Shown here one piece after another: positions 47,246-60,627 of a DNA stretch of 64,000 bases. Origin of the DNA: Gyromitra esculenta (taxonomy: Eukaryota; Ascomycota; Pezizomycetes; Pezizales; Discinaceae); assembly GCA_038503075.1 (NCBI GenBank), contig JBCAML010000003.1, positions 744,001 through 808,000 on the forward strand. The letters run 5' to 3'. Positions within the stretch are counted from its first letter, which is position 1; every line of letters starts with the position of its first letter. Below the pieces are notes generated by a model, which ran no database searches, was not told where the DNA came from, and saw only the letters and a list, made by a program, of their open reading frames with translations. The position numbers and the translations under genes are program-made.

Positions 47246-49678
47246 CTAAAACCTGTATTTATCTTTCTTCCTCTTTGCATTTTCCTCATCCCTCTTCTGT
47301 CGTTTCCTGCTCTCGGCAGCAATCATATCACTCAGATCCTCCTGGAATCCCTGTTGTTCCCTCCTTGCCTTTTCTTGCTGTGCCTCGTACTGCGCCTTAA
47401 CAGCCTCGCTAGACAGACCGTCCGAGCCCTCGAGCGCCGAGGGGTCGAGTGTTACTTCTATATCACCAGGTTTCTTACGCTGTATAGCAAAAATTAGTAA
47501 AAATGTACAAAAGGCAAAAACATAAACAGGGGGGTTTGAAAAAAAAGGCCAACATACCTTTCGATCCTCTTGTCCTAAAACCGGGAGATCCGTCCTAATA
47601 TTTGAAGCCTTCGCGATATCATAGGCGCGCTCGCCACCAAAGAAGCCCTTAGCTCGAATACTCTGTTCCGGCAAGACAGTATACAAGCTCTTCTGGGCGA
47701 TATCCTCTTCGGTTTCTGTTCCATCCCTCCGTTTTCTGAGTTCGAACTCCCCATCAACGGGATGGAACTCGCTCGGTACGCTCGAGACCATACCGGAGGG
47801 AGTATCCATCCCACTCGGTGTTGTAAGGCCCTCTGAGAGATCCTCCTCTCCCTCATCCTCCTCTTCGTCACCTTCATCCTCCGAGACGTCGGATTCCTCT
47901 TCCTCCTGCACGAGCTCGCCCCAAAGCGTCTTCTCCACCGGTTCCCCAGTCTGCGTCGGTGCCTGCGCCTGTAGCACACCGAAAACGTCACCGTAGAGCG
48001 GCCGATTATATTCGTCAGTCGGCGGCTTACCATAGCCACCTGGATGAAACCCCCACTGCGCACCAGCCGGGATCGGGGCGTTGAGTCCTGGTATCTTCAG
48101 CGAGGGATAACTCGGCGGCGGGCCGAATCGTTGCATATTGATAAGCCACGGCGGGGGGGCACCGGGTGGGATATTAAGGGCCTCTTTCAGCTCCTCGCTC
48201 AGCTCGCCAGGACGCCGATCTTTCAGGTTTGTTTCGTACTCTTTCCCCTCGTAGTAAATCTCGCCGTACATGGTCAGCGGTGGCTTAGTCTGGAAACGGA
48301 AAAAGGCGTCGTGAAGCTTCTGGTAGTCGATATCGAGTTTTCCCATTTTAGGCTGTACGCGTTCACGGATTTTCGACTTTAGGGTTTGGGCTTCCTCCTT
48401 CTCTTTGACTGAGTCACGCATCTCCATTATGCCCGTATCTTTGATGAATTTAGGTAGTTCGAAGGGTGGCTTCTCCATTCCACGCTTAGAAGAAAGGTAT
48501 TCACGTTTCAGGGACCAATGGTTGGGCACCGGGACGCAGTTGCGGTAAGATTTAAGGTGTACAAGGAGACGGGGATCTTGCGCGGATGTGTCGGTCCATT
48601 CGACGGTTTCGGGGCGTTTGACAAGGGCCTGTGGGGGAAGCGTCAGTATTCTTTATTCCAGTAGTTCCAGTACGTGTATATGTATATATGCGCATATATG
48701 TGTGTGTGCGTTTGTCCGCCAAAGAATTGAATCGCCGCATTGTTGGGCGTGCGATGCCGAGATTCTCTTTTTCTCTTTTCTTTTCTTCCTTGCGAGAAGC
48801 AAAAAAAACCATGCATATACTCGTCAAGCGGAAGCATATCACGGACGCGTACACAGAGCTCTTTCCTAGCCAAAGCCACTTGAACTTTGGAGGGGGGAGG
48901 TTTAAGAGTCTGCGCCAAACTTTCGGAAAAAGGAAGAGAGAAAAGACCTCCCTCGGATTGCGAGGGAGGGGGGAGGGGGGAAAACAATCGCACCTTAAGT
49001 TCTGCAACGCTGAGCTTATCTCGGGCTTTTCGCGCTTTCTTGGAGAGCTTTGGTGCTTCGGGTTTCTCATCTTCTTCGAAGGGCATCATTTCGTCTTCCG
49101 GATACATTACTTCGCCTTTGTCTTCGTTCACTTTGCCATCGTCCTAAGGTTTATTAGACGAAGCGCTCTCTTGGGCTGGAAGGGGGATGAAAAGCTCACA
49201 TCCGTAACATTGAACCTTTCGAGGATCCTCTTGTATTCGGCAAAGTTGGGATCGTTCTCGTCGAGTTCCAAATCGCTGCTCTTGAAGTCAGGAGTGCTCT
49301 CCGGAACAAGTGAAAGCCGCACATTCGAGGAGGTTTGACCCGATTCCTGTGCAATAAAAAAGGACCATTAGCAAACTAAAAATATAAAAGATTTTTTTTT
49401 CTTCTTTCTCTCTAGCTCTAGCTCCATGTCATGGGGTTGGTGGCCTGGTGCACACATACAGACTCGCTCTCGCTCTCCGTAGCCACGCTACTTTCCCGTG
49501 AGGATTGTAACTTCTTCTGTTTCCTCTTCTCGCGTCGCTGCTGGTTCTTCCCCTTGGGCTTCGACTTCACAGTGTTCGTGGTACCCGGCTTCTCGGCGCC
49601 ATTCACGACCACGGCTGTTTTCGCGTCTGGGACGGGCGAGGGGACGGGCGGTGGGGCGGCTTCCGTGGCGGCGACCAT
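47246..49678 (-). CDS. CUS1: Splicing factor 3B subunit 2 (SF3B2/Sap145/Cus1)
   Basis: U2 snRNP SF3b subunit that contacts pre-mRNA near the branch site and binds SF3B4. Exons (high to low): 49678-49460, 49346-49200, 49143-48994, 48628-47558, 47479-47246, giving 606 residues (fission yeast Sap145 ~600). The N-terminus is Pro/Ala-rich then lysine-rich (KGKNQQRREKRKQKK). The conserved core includes RPETVEWTDTSAQDPRLLVH, PVPNHWSLKREYLSSKRG, the proline-rich PSP-domain stretch NIPPGAPPPWLINMQRFGPP and LKIPGLNAPIPAGAQWGF. A long acidic run and a basic C-terminus (KRKKDKYRF) follow. All exon lengths are multiples of three. It shares a 360-bp divergent promoter with DPM1. Confidence 0.97.
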
Positions 49679-50941
<1,263 letters not shown>

Positions 50942-53557
50942 TATGGCTGGGTTACGTGAAAGAGACATTTGAATCTGTTTGTTTGTTTTTTTGTTGGGGT
51001 GCCCTTTAATTTACTGCCGTGTCGTTATATAACGTAATACTTATCGAGATCTGGCGGGAGAGGAAAGAGAGGAGTTTATTCTTTGGCTTTAATCTCTGTG
51101 AAAACTGGCTGTGGTTTTTCTAGGCTACCGCAAAGTCACCATCACCCATGCGTGACTTCTTGACCGAACATATGGTTTACTGAAACACACTCGTCTGCTA
51201 TGTGGCTAATGGGTTGAATCGAATCCCATCATACCCAAGAGAAAAGAAATTCTATCACAGAAAATCACTCGCTCGACACAACACAAACCTTGACTATTTC
51301 AAATCACGTGCCCGGCCTACAAACAGCACCATACCTACATAAAGGCAATACTCATCCCCATCCCCTACCTCGGGATCTCCGCCAGAAAGCCGCAAAGATC
51401 GCCACACACACACATCGCCATGCCCACATGCCCAAACCACTAAACACAAATAACCTTTCTACATAGGGATTGTCGACATCTCGCCAAAACAGAGACACCC
51501 CGCTGACAGGCTAAGCCTTATGCATGGCGTCAAATGATACCCTAGCCTTATCCCCTTATTGCGTTTGGGCCGAATAGCCAGGATGTATGTACATATGTTC
51601 CTCATGGCCCATGACCTGCAAGGCGTGTCTTGACTGTGGAAATCGTGTGGGTTGCGGTGATATGTTTTTTTTTCTTTCCGCCCCCTTTCCTTTGATGTAT
51701 CGGAGGAATACTCTAACATCCTCTCATTTCATATCATATCTCTTCAAAAAAAAAAGATCTCACGGTTCTCCAAATGTCACATAGTAACACCACCAAGACC
51801 TAAAACATGTCATAGCGAGGATTCACAGGATTTCCCTTTTCCCTTGCTCGGAAAGTATTTTTTTAGCACATGAGTGTCGTTCAGCGAAAATGTCCCATAA
51901 CTGCCAAGATATTTATGGTGCATTTTCGCTGAACGACACTCATATCTTTTTCAGCAAAAAAAAAAAAAAGAAGGGTCTAGGATTGAGATCGAGTGATAGT
52001 GCATGAGTTATATCGAGCACGGAGAGGATCGTCGAAGCGATCAGACCCCTCCCCCATCATCATCATCATCACCTATAGAACAAGTCTTAAGATTCGGAAT
52101 GTGGTCCATTTCAACAAACAAAAGAATGGTGTTTCCATATATTCCCAGTTACCTAGAGGGGGAAGCGACAGTATATGAATCACACACACACAATAACAAC
52201 AACACATCAGCCCTCTATTACATCAAAGCCCCCCACCCACTTCACGTCTGTCTCAGCCGGCGCAGCTTAGCGTGGTGGAGACGACATCGTTTCAGCCTCT
52301 TTACGATGGTTGACTGCTCCGCTTATCTAGAGCACAAAAGGTGGAAGTGGAAGGGGACTCCCTAGTACCTACCTAACCCTTACCCCTCCCCTCTCTCCCC
52401 CTTATTCCCCACATCTATGTACTCCCCCCCCTCTCAGACCCTCTTTGTGCTATGTGTTTCTCCCTTTTCTTTGTATTTTATGATTATTATTTATTTATTT
52501 TTCTTTCACCCCTCTTCACCCCCCCCTTCTCAAAGGAACATAGTTTCTGGGCTGATACGATGGCGTTCTGCCATTGATTTCCGAGACCCTTTTTCCGAGA
52601 CCCATTTCTCGGAATACCAGGAAATCGGAGAGAAAGTGGTGGGATGGGGATGGCGACAAGCGCTCGGACATGAGGTTAGATTAGCCTTAGACAAAAAAAA
52701 TAAAACAACAACCCCACGGGGGGATAATGTTTATTCCATTCCGGCACCTGGGAAAAGGAAAAGGGGAGAGGGGAAAGGGGAAAGGGGAAAATAAAATAAA
52801 GGGTCCCATATTGTACGAGGGCGAGTAAGTAAGTTAAGCTTTGTCGGGACCAATCCGGGCTCCCGGGACTAGAGAGTACTTTTTTTTTTTCCTTTTGAGG
52901 GGGGGGTAGACTTGCGAATTGGTACGGCACTTGCTTCGGTACGCCTCTACTAACATTCTTCTCGGTATCGTCCGGGCACCCAGGGTGAGTTCCGGAGGAA
53001 ACACTCGGCCCCCCGGATATTGATTGTGTGCTATGGCTTGTGCTAAGAAGGCCTAGGCTTGCTGCCTTTTCTCCCCCGCATTTTCTAGGTGTAGGTATTC
53101 GTCATACAGTTTTCTATACTCCGAAACATCCCCGGGTTGTAATTATGAAGTATGGTGATGGAGGGGATTGTTAGGGTGAACGTTGTCCGGCTTCACCGAG
53201 ACATACCCGGTCATATTGAAGTGAAGGGGAGCACCTTGGGAGTTTGGAACCCAATTCTCGTATATGGAGCACGCTAGCTGGCCAGATCGAGCCCCAGCTC
53301 TGTGCTTCAGGTTGTACTTATACTTGTACCCTACCACATATGCCCCGGTTTGATATCTCGGTAGCTGGGATCAATGATAATACTGTTTACTCAAAGCGAC
53401 AGGTTACTATTGTTACGCCAGGCAAAACCCCCCGCTCCGCTGACGACAATAAAAAAAGATAATGAAAAATAATGAAAAACAAAATGGGGAGAAATAAAAA
53501 AAAGCCACGTGTCTCACCAAGAGACCCAGGAGATACACAAAAGAAATCGACCGTAGA
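50942..53557. other. Gene-free region between DPM1 and the BTB gene
   Basis: 2.6 kb. Holds a near-perfect hairpin (51870-51943), CAT trinucleotide and CA/AAC microsatellites (about 52063-52205), C/T-rich tracts around 52380-52440 and 52500-52530, and a GGGGAAA tandem run (about 52755-52790). Frames in this stretch are low-complexity and unsupported. Confidence 0.45.
51870..51943. repeat. Hairpin with perfect 23-bp stem
   Basis: Arms 51870-51892 and 51921-51943 are exact reverse complements (ATGAGTGTCGTTCAGCGAAA...). Inside, CCATAA pairs with TTATGG after a 2-base mismatch, leaving a loop of about 12 bases. Flanked by a T run on the left and an A run on the right. Could be a tiny MITE, a structured RNA or a small-RNA precursor. 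Confidence 0.9.
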
Positions 53558-54883
53558 TCATAGATTCAGATCTATCCTCGCACCCCTGCTTGTCCTCGAC
53601 CTTATCGCCAGCTCCTTCGCCATCCGCAGACTCGCCTCTTCTACCGCTAAAAATCTCCAATCCCACGCCGCATCCTCACCTCCGAATCCTCTCAGCACCC
53701 ATCCGAGAGCCTGTCTCACTTGCGCCCTACACATATCATTCTTCCTCTCGCTTCCTCCAGCCCCCTCTGATCGCACTGACATCATAAAGAACCTCGAAAC
53801 CTCGCAGGGCCTCGGGACCGCCCTCACGCATGTCTCCCAGAGCTCCTTCCAGGAGCTCCGAAGCTGCTCCCTCGTCTCCACCTCACACAGTACCTCCGAC
53901 CCGCACTGCCGCGTGTGCGTGTATGTGAACCGCGCAAACAGTGCCTCTCCGGAGCGCAGGCGATTCATACGCTCCACGTAGCGGGCCCAAGTGTCTGAAA
54001 AGGCAGCACGAAGCTCATCCGGGAGGATGGTGGTGTACTCTTCGCGCTGCTTCTCTTGGTAGCATGGGAGGTCATTAAGGATGGTGGAGAGAGCTTTAGA
54101 GTATAAGGGTTGCAGTAACTCTGTTCCAGCGGGTGTGGTTTTGCGGTGGTTAAGGAGACGTCTGAGGGTAGGGATCGCTTGCAGGGGGTGGAAGAGTGCT
54201 AGTGACTCTAGCAATGTGATGCAGAGGGGAAGAAGTGTCGGGATCGTGTAATCGGTGCTAAGATGTAGAAGCGGAGATACGGTATCTACGGTTATACGTG
54301 GTTTGCCTCTATAAAAAGTTCGAGTTAGAAAAAAATCTGCCAACAATGAAAGGGAGGGAAGTAGGGAGGAGAGGAGGGTTACATACCTGCAAGTGTATAT
54401 ACACCAAAATAACAGATTGACGTTCTGTACGCTATCCTCCAGCGAAATGTAATATCTGATTTCCCGAGATCTACCCACTCCACCAGGTTTCCGTTTTTCC
54501 ACCCCTGCTGTTGCAGCAACACCGCTCCTTTTGCTTTTGCGGCTGTCTTCAACTGCTTTCCACAGCTTCGGTAGACGCCCGATGCTCAGGGCCTCCCGCA
54601 TCACGCAGCTGTAGTCCGCCAGCAACGACGAGTGAACGCGGTAAGATTGGTTACGACAAGTAAGGATTGTGTCTCCGTCCGAGAAGTAAAACAACCGCGA
54701 AGGCCGCATGAGGTAGCTGGGAGCTGACTTCTGACTGACCATAGTCGTGATTATGGTCATGGCTATTGTGATTGTTTGGTTTGGTTTGGTTGCGTATTTT
54801 GGTTGCGTATTTTGGTTGCGTTTGTGTTTGTGTTTGCTCGTGTTAAAGAAAGTAGTAGGTGAGTGTAGGTGAGTAGGTATCAA
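53558..54883 (-). CDS. BTB/POZ-domain protein, fungal type
   Basis: Exons 54883-54387 and 54308-53558 give 415 residues from the first ATG. Starts at 54760 (374 residues) and 54742 are equally possible, and the first ~41 residues (Asn/Lys/Thr/His-rich) look like leader sequence. BTB features: FYFSDGDTILTCRNQSYRVHSSLLADYS, with a later helix stretch (STDYTIPTLLPLCITLLES) typical of the end of fungal BTB domains that follow a VHSSLL box. The intron (GTATGT...TATAG, 78 nt) has no stop and is a multiple of three, so retention would add 26 residues. Such proteins are numerous in Pezizomycotina and usually of unknown role; a Cul3 adaptor function is only a family-based guess. Confidence 0.8.
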   Translation of the reverse strand: MIPTHLHSPTTFFNTSKHKHKRNQNTQPKYATKPNQTITIAMTIITTMVSQKSAPSYLMRPSRLFYFSDGDTILTCRNQSYRVHSSLLADYSCVMREALSIGRLPKLWKAVEDSRKSKRSGVAATAGVEKRKPGGVGRSREIRYYISLEDSVQNVNLLFWCIYTCRYVTLLSSLLPSLSLLADFFLTRTFYRGKPRITVDTVSPLLHLSTDYTIPTLLPLCITLLESLALFHPLQAIPTLRRLLNHRKTTPAGTELLQPLYSKALSTILNDLPCYQEKQREEYTTILPDELRAAFSDTWARYVERMNRLRSGEALFARFTYTHTRQCGSEVLCEVETREQLRSSWKELWETCVRAVPRPCEVSRFFMMSVRSEGAGGSERKNDMCRAQVRQALGWVLRGFGGEDAAWDWRFLAVEEASLRMAKELAIRSRTSRGARIDLNL

Positions 54884-56400
54884 TTAGATTTTGTTTATTT
54901 GGCCAGTTATAAACAAAGGTAAATAAATTAGAAGAAATGAGTGACAACACTAGCTGACCGGGGCGGCTGACAGGGCAACAGCAGCAGAGAACGAGAACGA
55001 GGGGCGGATGGAGGGGGGAATGGGAAACACAGTATTCAGGGTCAGCGAAAAGCTTATAAGGAGCTAGAATCTTCACAACGGGGGGCTAAGAGGGGGCGGG
55101 GGGCTAGAATACGATACACATGTAAGTAAATATCTATTCATCATACATGAATGCAGATCTGTACACAATCTCCTTCCTGTGGCGTCAATTCTGTAAATCC
55201 AGACTATGATGACGAGAGCTGAACAAGGAAGAGAGTTCGAGCAAGCCCGCTGATGGGATGGTTTATTTCTCATCCAAACAGCTATGGGGTACCAAGGGGG
55301 ATTGGGGAGGGGGGAACCGTTGAGAGCCACTCTCCAGTCAAGAAAGTTCCAACGGAATCGATATGAATCAGATACGTATCCCGAAAGAAAGAAATAAAGG
55401 GCGAAAAAGGAACGAAAATGACACCTCAATCCCAGGAGTCCAGGCCCAGCTGAAAAGCCGGTGACGCCCGCGGGCAGCCCAGCCGGAGAGGCATCAGACA
55501 AACTGGAAGGAAGTAAAAATCAGGAAGGATAATAAGGCCCGGAAGCGAACGTTTGTTGGAATTGGTGCCTTGCCTTGCTTTGTCCACCAAACTAAATATA
55601 CTCTACTGTACACCGGGGAGAATCTTCGCTTTCTGCCAGAATTAAAAAAACGGAGATTTGCAGGAGCCAGTCTAGAGCGTTCTGGATGTTGAGAGGGGGT
55701 GTCTCTTTTCTCAACTATTCCTTAGCCTCGCTCCGCGCCACGCAGCAGTGATGGTTCTTTGCTTGGCCAACTCACATCCATCTGCCAGACTCGCAAAATG
55801 AGACAACCCGGGCTTATCGGTCGAGAAAGGGTCTGGGCTTGTCTGGTCGTCGTTGGGATTCCAATCTATGGGTACGCTATCAAGATCTCCCCCGAGGAAC
55901 TCTTTGGGTCACGGTTACTTTTTCTTTGGGTTACAATTACTTTTTCTTTGGGTGGTCGGGGTTTGGATCTCGGGCCGCTGGGTATTCTTTTGCCGGGAGC
56001 GGCGTTCCCGGTAAGCCGGTTACTTGTTTGCAGCTTAGGTTAAGGTTAGAGTTTGTGTTGTTTACTACTTGCTGCTTATGGCCTCCTAAAGGCCTGAGCG
56101 AACCAAACAAAACAAATATGCGACAAACGAAAACGATCCCCTTCGTCTGTATTTAGCGCGACAAGCGAGATTGATTCTCGCGATGCTCGTTTCCTTACCT
56201 CGGCGTGCGGCTGTTCTAGGCCTGTGGGGTTACTGCATGCACATTAGCTGCCAAGACCACAACTAGAGTCTACACAACCACCCATCAACAATGCCCCGAG
56301 GCCCAAATTTCAGGTCCAAATTCTTGGAATCAATGTCATAGATGGCAGGCAAGCTCAAATGGTAGGTTTTCCCAAGAGCAAATACTGTATCCTGCGCAAC

Positions 56401-56527
56401 GGCGAGATTGCGGTGAGGCGAGAACTAAACTAGAGCGAGAACTAAACTAGATATAGACAAGATTTGGTGTAAGTGAGGAAAATCTCCACAGGGTTAGGCT
56501 TAGTTCTCGCCTCACCGCAATCTCGCC
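56401..56527. repeat. Inverted repeat with perfect 28-bp arms
   Basis: Arms 56401-56428 and 56500-56527 are exact reverse complements (GGCGAGATTGCGGTGAGGCG...), enclosing 71 bp. Next to the left arm, GCGAGAACTAAACTAGA is tandemly duplicated. Confidence 0.92.
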
Positions 56528-58534
56528 ATCGGGCAGGATATGGTAAAGCTATTAGCGCGCACAGTCCAGATATGGCAAGTATCATGAAGCGAGAGCTTGT
56601 CCCTCGAGGGCAGTTATTGGTGTGATAGCTCTCTCGCTTATCTGAATGAAATTGAGGCCTCGCCGATAAGTATCCCAACGATTCCTTATTGTCGAAATGC
56701 AGAACCTGCCTTAACTAATATATTACCTTCCCCCTCAATCCCTACAGTAGGCCTGACGTGTATGTATACACGCGGTAATGAATAACCCCCGTACGAGCGA
56801 GTGGGCTTATCGATTTTTTTTCAATTAGGCATGCTATTTACGTGATCCATTAGTCCCAGGCGGCCTACCCGAAAGCTAATGTCCGAGGGCCGATGGAGGA
56901 GTGATTAGGGCTCATAATTATTGGTACGCGAAGATCCTAAGATTAGCCGTCTAGTAAACCGTGGTAAGCTTGTGGGCGGAAAAATCACCGATCTCTCAAC
57001 ACAAACTCCGAAGATCGGAGAGAAAAGGAGGTGTTAAGAGCACTCCGCCAAGCAAGAGCTCCTCCTTTTAAGTTCCACAGAAATATCTCTCTCGAAGTGG
57101 TCAAGTGAAAGGAGTAAGCCGTCTTTAAATATGGGTAAAGACCCAAAGCCCTTGCGCTGATACCGGCACGTACCACGCCTCCTGTTTCTCCCTAATGTTT
57201 GCTGTTGTGGTTGGGAAAGGGAGATGGCGTCACATCGACCCAAGGTTAGGGTTTGATCCTGGCAACGTTTTTCCAACCCAACCCAAAGATCTCTGTGGTG
57301 TCTCGCCAAGTTTATTACTAATCTCTGTGCAAAACTACATGTAAGTTCTTATCCAGGAATGGCTGCGTTAAAACCAAGGTGTGGCAGATCTGTTTGAACA
57401 TCGGTTCTGAAGCCCTACCAACGCCCAAGAGCACTTTGTTTTGGTGTCAAGGAACACGGTCTCGTGGCCTTACTCTCCTTGCTATGTGGCCTGACCATAT
57501 TTACCATTTACCATTCGCTATTAGACATCGCACAGAACCTCGTGAACAGATCTTGGAATTAGCACTTGCTCCTGATCAACATATAGCCACGATTACATAA
57601 GGAGCCTCGTACTCCCCCACATATCCTCCCGAGTCACGGCTCATGCTCGCGCCGCACAGGCCAACTCCTCTCAAATCGTACGACTTTTGAGTTATCTTGG
57701 CGGTTTTCGCAAGAGTAACCAGATACAACCTAATGCATGCGTATGTACCTCGTTTACACACGTACAGGCATGGTGAGTAACCCCTTCGCCTCACCTTGAG
57801 GTAGATGGATTTATCAGACTCCTGAAAACCGGGAGAGCCTCGTGCGTCCCTGGAACAAGTCGCTAAAACCGGTTGGCCGCGGGTCGTACAGTGAGTAGTG
57901 TTATTTGCGCCTCGGGAGTTTTATTGATGTTATTTGATCCCGAAAAAAATAAAAAACTATAAAGCACTACCACAAAAGGCTTGAAGCCAAATATCTACTG
58001 TTGGCCTGTTATGGCAGTTACCGAAGGTTTAGTATAATGTTGCGCAGAAATCCTAAAAAGGTTGCATTTCTGGTGTTGAGCTCGGATGGTCCTTTCGTGG
58101 GCGCACAAACACGCTGTGCTACATCCAAAGGAAGATAGCGAAGAGGTATCGGATAGAATTCTAACTGTAATGTGTATCAATATTAGTGACACAGTGGGTT
58201 CATCTTTGCTCGTGTTCAAGAGGCGAAAATGGTGGTCTCACCAGAAATGGATCGCTACTCCACCCCTCATGGCTTGTTCCGGGTTAAAGGTCACTAGTGG
58301 TAATAGCTCCAAAGGGGTTGTGAAATCCGCCGAGGGTGGTTTTACTTATAGGTTAATTAGTATGCCCGTCAGCGGCTCGTATGCAAGATCTTAGGATCGG
58401 CGAAGCCGAGATTCGCGGAGCAATGGGCTTTTTTTATATCGAGTGATTTACTATGATCTATAGCATTTCTACCTCAACTCTTGGGTCAAGGCTTCGGTTA
58501 AGAAAGCCTGTAGAGGGTGCGAGGTATAGAAAGG

Positions 58535-58705
58535 ATACAGTCGCTCACGGGGTGACGGCGGACGCTGTCTAATGGCAAGCAGGAATCTTCACAGTATATT
58601 TCAGTATGGAGCTGCAAAGCTGTCATCTTAATCTGGTCATCTATTGGTCCAGAACCCTTGTTCTCCATTAGACAGGATTCGCCGTCACCCCGTGAACGAT
58701 TGTAG
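58535..58705. mobile_element. MITE-like element, 171 bp with ~41-bp terminal inverted repeats
   Basis: Arms 58535-58575 and 58665-58705 are reverse complements with about six mismatches; the core TCACGGGGTGACGGCG is exact. Short size and long terminal inverted repeats fit a non-autonomous DNA transposon. A possible target duplication (GATAC on both sides) is not placed cleanly, so the superfamily is unknown. Confidence 0.65.
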
Positions 58706-60627
58706 TTAGATACAAAAATTCATAGAATTAACCGATAAAATCGTGCAATAGCGGAGGAAGCATCTACCGCAGTAATCGACCGCATGTGTCTATGTATAGG
58801 CGAGTGATAGAATATGCTTGAGCAAAGAATCGCTCTTGTTATGTATCAGAATCACTTACATCCCAGAGTACAAACTCATAGATACCAGTAAATTGTGCCA
58901 GTTGTTCCGGAGTTTGTATAGGCTGTTCTGGACTTGCTCCTTAGCACACAGATAACGTTTTAGTCGGTCTGTGGTTCAAAAGAATCATTGAAGCTAGATG
59001 AGATAGTGTAAATGAGTTGTGGCAGCAGAATGGCCTCCATGTGATCTTTCCATGAATTGCACCATCTAGAGTAGAATTTCCTGACTCAAATTTCCCAAAT
59101 GGGAAATTAGAAATGGGAGGAGGATGGATATGACGTAGAAGTAGGAATAGCGTTATGAATTTGGATTTGACGCGTGGGAAAGCGAGAAAAAAAAACCCCG
59201 TATGGATACCGTTGCCAAGCCAGGACGCCTACATAAAACCATAGCTATCCCCGCTTATTGTTTTATGGGGGGGGATAGAGGACGCTGTTAGCGGTTGGAG
59301 GACTCCCCGCGCAACCAATACAACTCGCAAGAACATACATTGCATGGGCGAGTGAGAGATATTCGAGTTGATCTTGTAAAAGCATTAGCTGCCAAAGCAC
59401 GATAATAACACGACCCCTACATTCGACTAAAACTTGGGGTACGCTGACGTATCCAAAAAAGGGGGAGGTGAGAAAGGAGACAAACAAATTCCAGATGCTT
59501 GTGATACCGCTTCACGAGCTCTCAACTCCCACAGATGGACTCCACGTTCAACTATTTGCGAATGAATGAAATGAGCAAAATGATTACCGTAATATCCGAG
59601 TGTAGACCCGCGGTCTAGCATGCGTTACCCTATGCCCAATCCCACGCTTGTTTGCTTTGCCTCGCCTGCCCATCCTATTTGTCTGCCACGTCCGCGCACC
59701 CGTCACAGTTACATGTGGAATGATAACTGCCGTGACCATACCTGCTTTGCTCTTCCTCGGGTGGTTTTCTCACATCTGCTCTCCAACGCGCGCGAAGTGA
59801 TTTTCTCATACTTCCTCAGTCCTCAGTCCTGGCCCTTTCCCTTCGTCTTCCCCCAGAAATTGCTAGGGGAAGGACATCCCCAGAGCTCAGCAACCGAGTA
59901 TCCGCTCGGAATTCCTCGCGGAGTGGTCCCGCGCTCGTCTCGTCGTCTCGCTATTAGTTCCGACTCCTTCCCCCCTCCGAACTCGGGACAACAAAAATCC
60001 TGTTTCTTTTATGAGTTGGTTCATCATACGCACAGCTACACAGGTAACAGAATAAAAGGCTGCAGTAGCAGCAAACAGACAGACAGCGTCGACGGGACAG
60101 AGAAACAGTGACGGAAAGACTGAACACCTAACATCCCCTGGATCAAGACACGGCAACCTCTTGGTCGACGACCCGCTGTGACGGATATCGCTGTACCGAT
60201 TCGCACGATTGGTCGAGGGGAAAAGTTTCCGCGTCTTGGGGTCAAGAATAACGGAAGCAGAGATATATATACGACACGAAACATTGCCACGCCCAGCTTT
60301 CTTCTCGGGTTTTAATTTATCTGAGCAGTTGAGGTTGATCAAGCGACCACCCTGCGTCACGGCTTAATTTTACGGCTTCAGTAAACTTCCTTACCTCCAG
60401 AAACCCCACGAGGGACGAAACCAAAGGCAAAAAAGAAAAAAAAAGGGCCTTCCATTTTGTACAGTTGCTAGCTCTCCCGATAAACAGCAAACTACTGCTC
60501 TGCCCACTTCTCCGCCGGTGCCCACTAAGCCTCTGTGACCAAGGGTCCACCCTGGTCACCTACCGAGACGGAATTGGGTGTTATTTGCGCAGCAACTTAA
60601 TTAGTGACAAACAGTTGAAGGATTAAG

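Larger units (their letters stand above)
54884..60627. other. 5.7-kb gene-free region with hairpins and MITE-like repeat
   Basis: No reading frame here could be tied to a protein family. Features: a 22-bp imperfect tandem repeat (about 55902-55952, CTTTGGGT...TACTTTTT twice), a 28-bp perfect inverted repeat (56401-56527), one TACATGTA (57336), and a MITE-like inverted repeat (58535-58705). 59600-60627 is C/T-rich in places and includes the promoter and leader of the RasGEF gene. Confidence 0.45.

Noticed and set aside
55902..55952. Short repeats considered as a CRISPR-like array
   Set aside because: Only two imperfect units without spacers, in a eukaryotic genome; a simple tandem repeat.
59620..60360. 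Two overlapping opposed frames (163 and 157 codons) before the RasGEF gene
   Set aside because: No domains; the region is better explained as promoter and leader.
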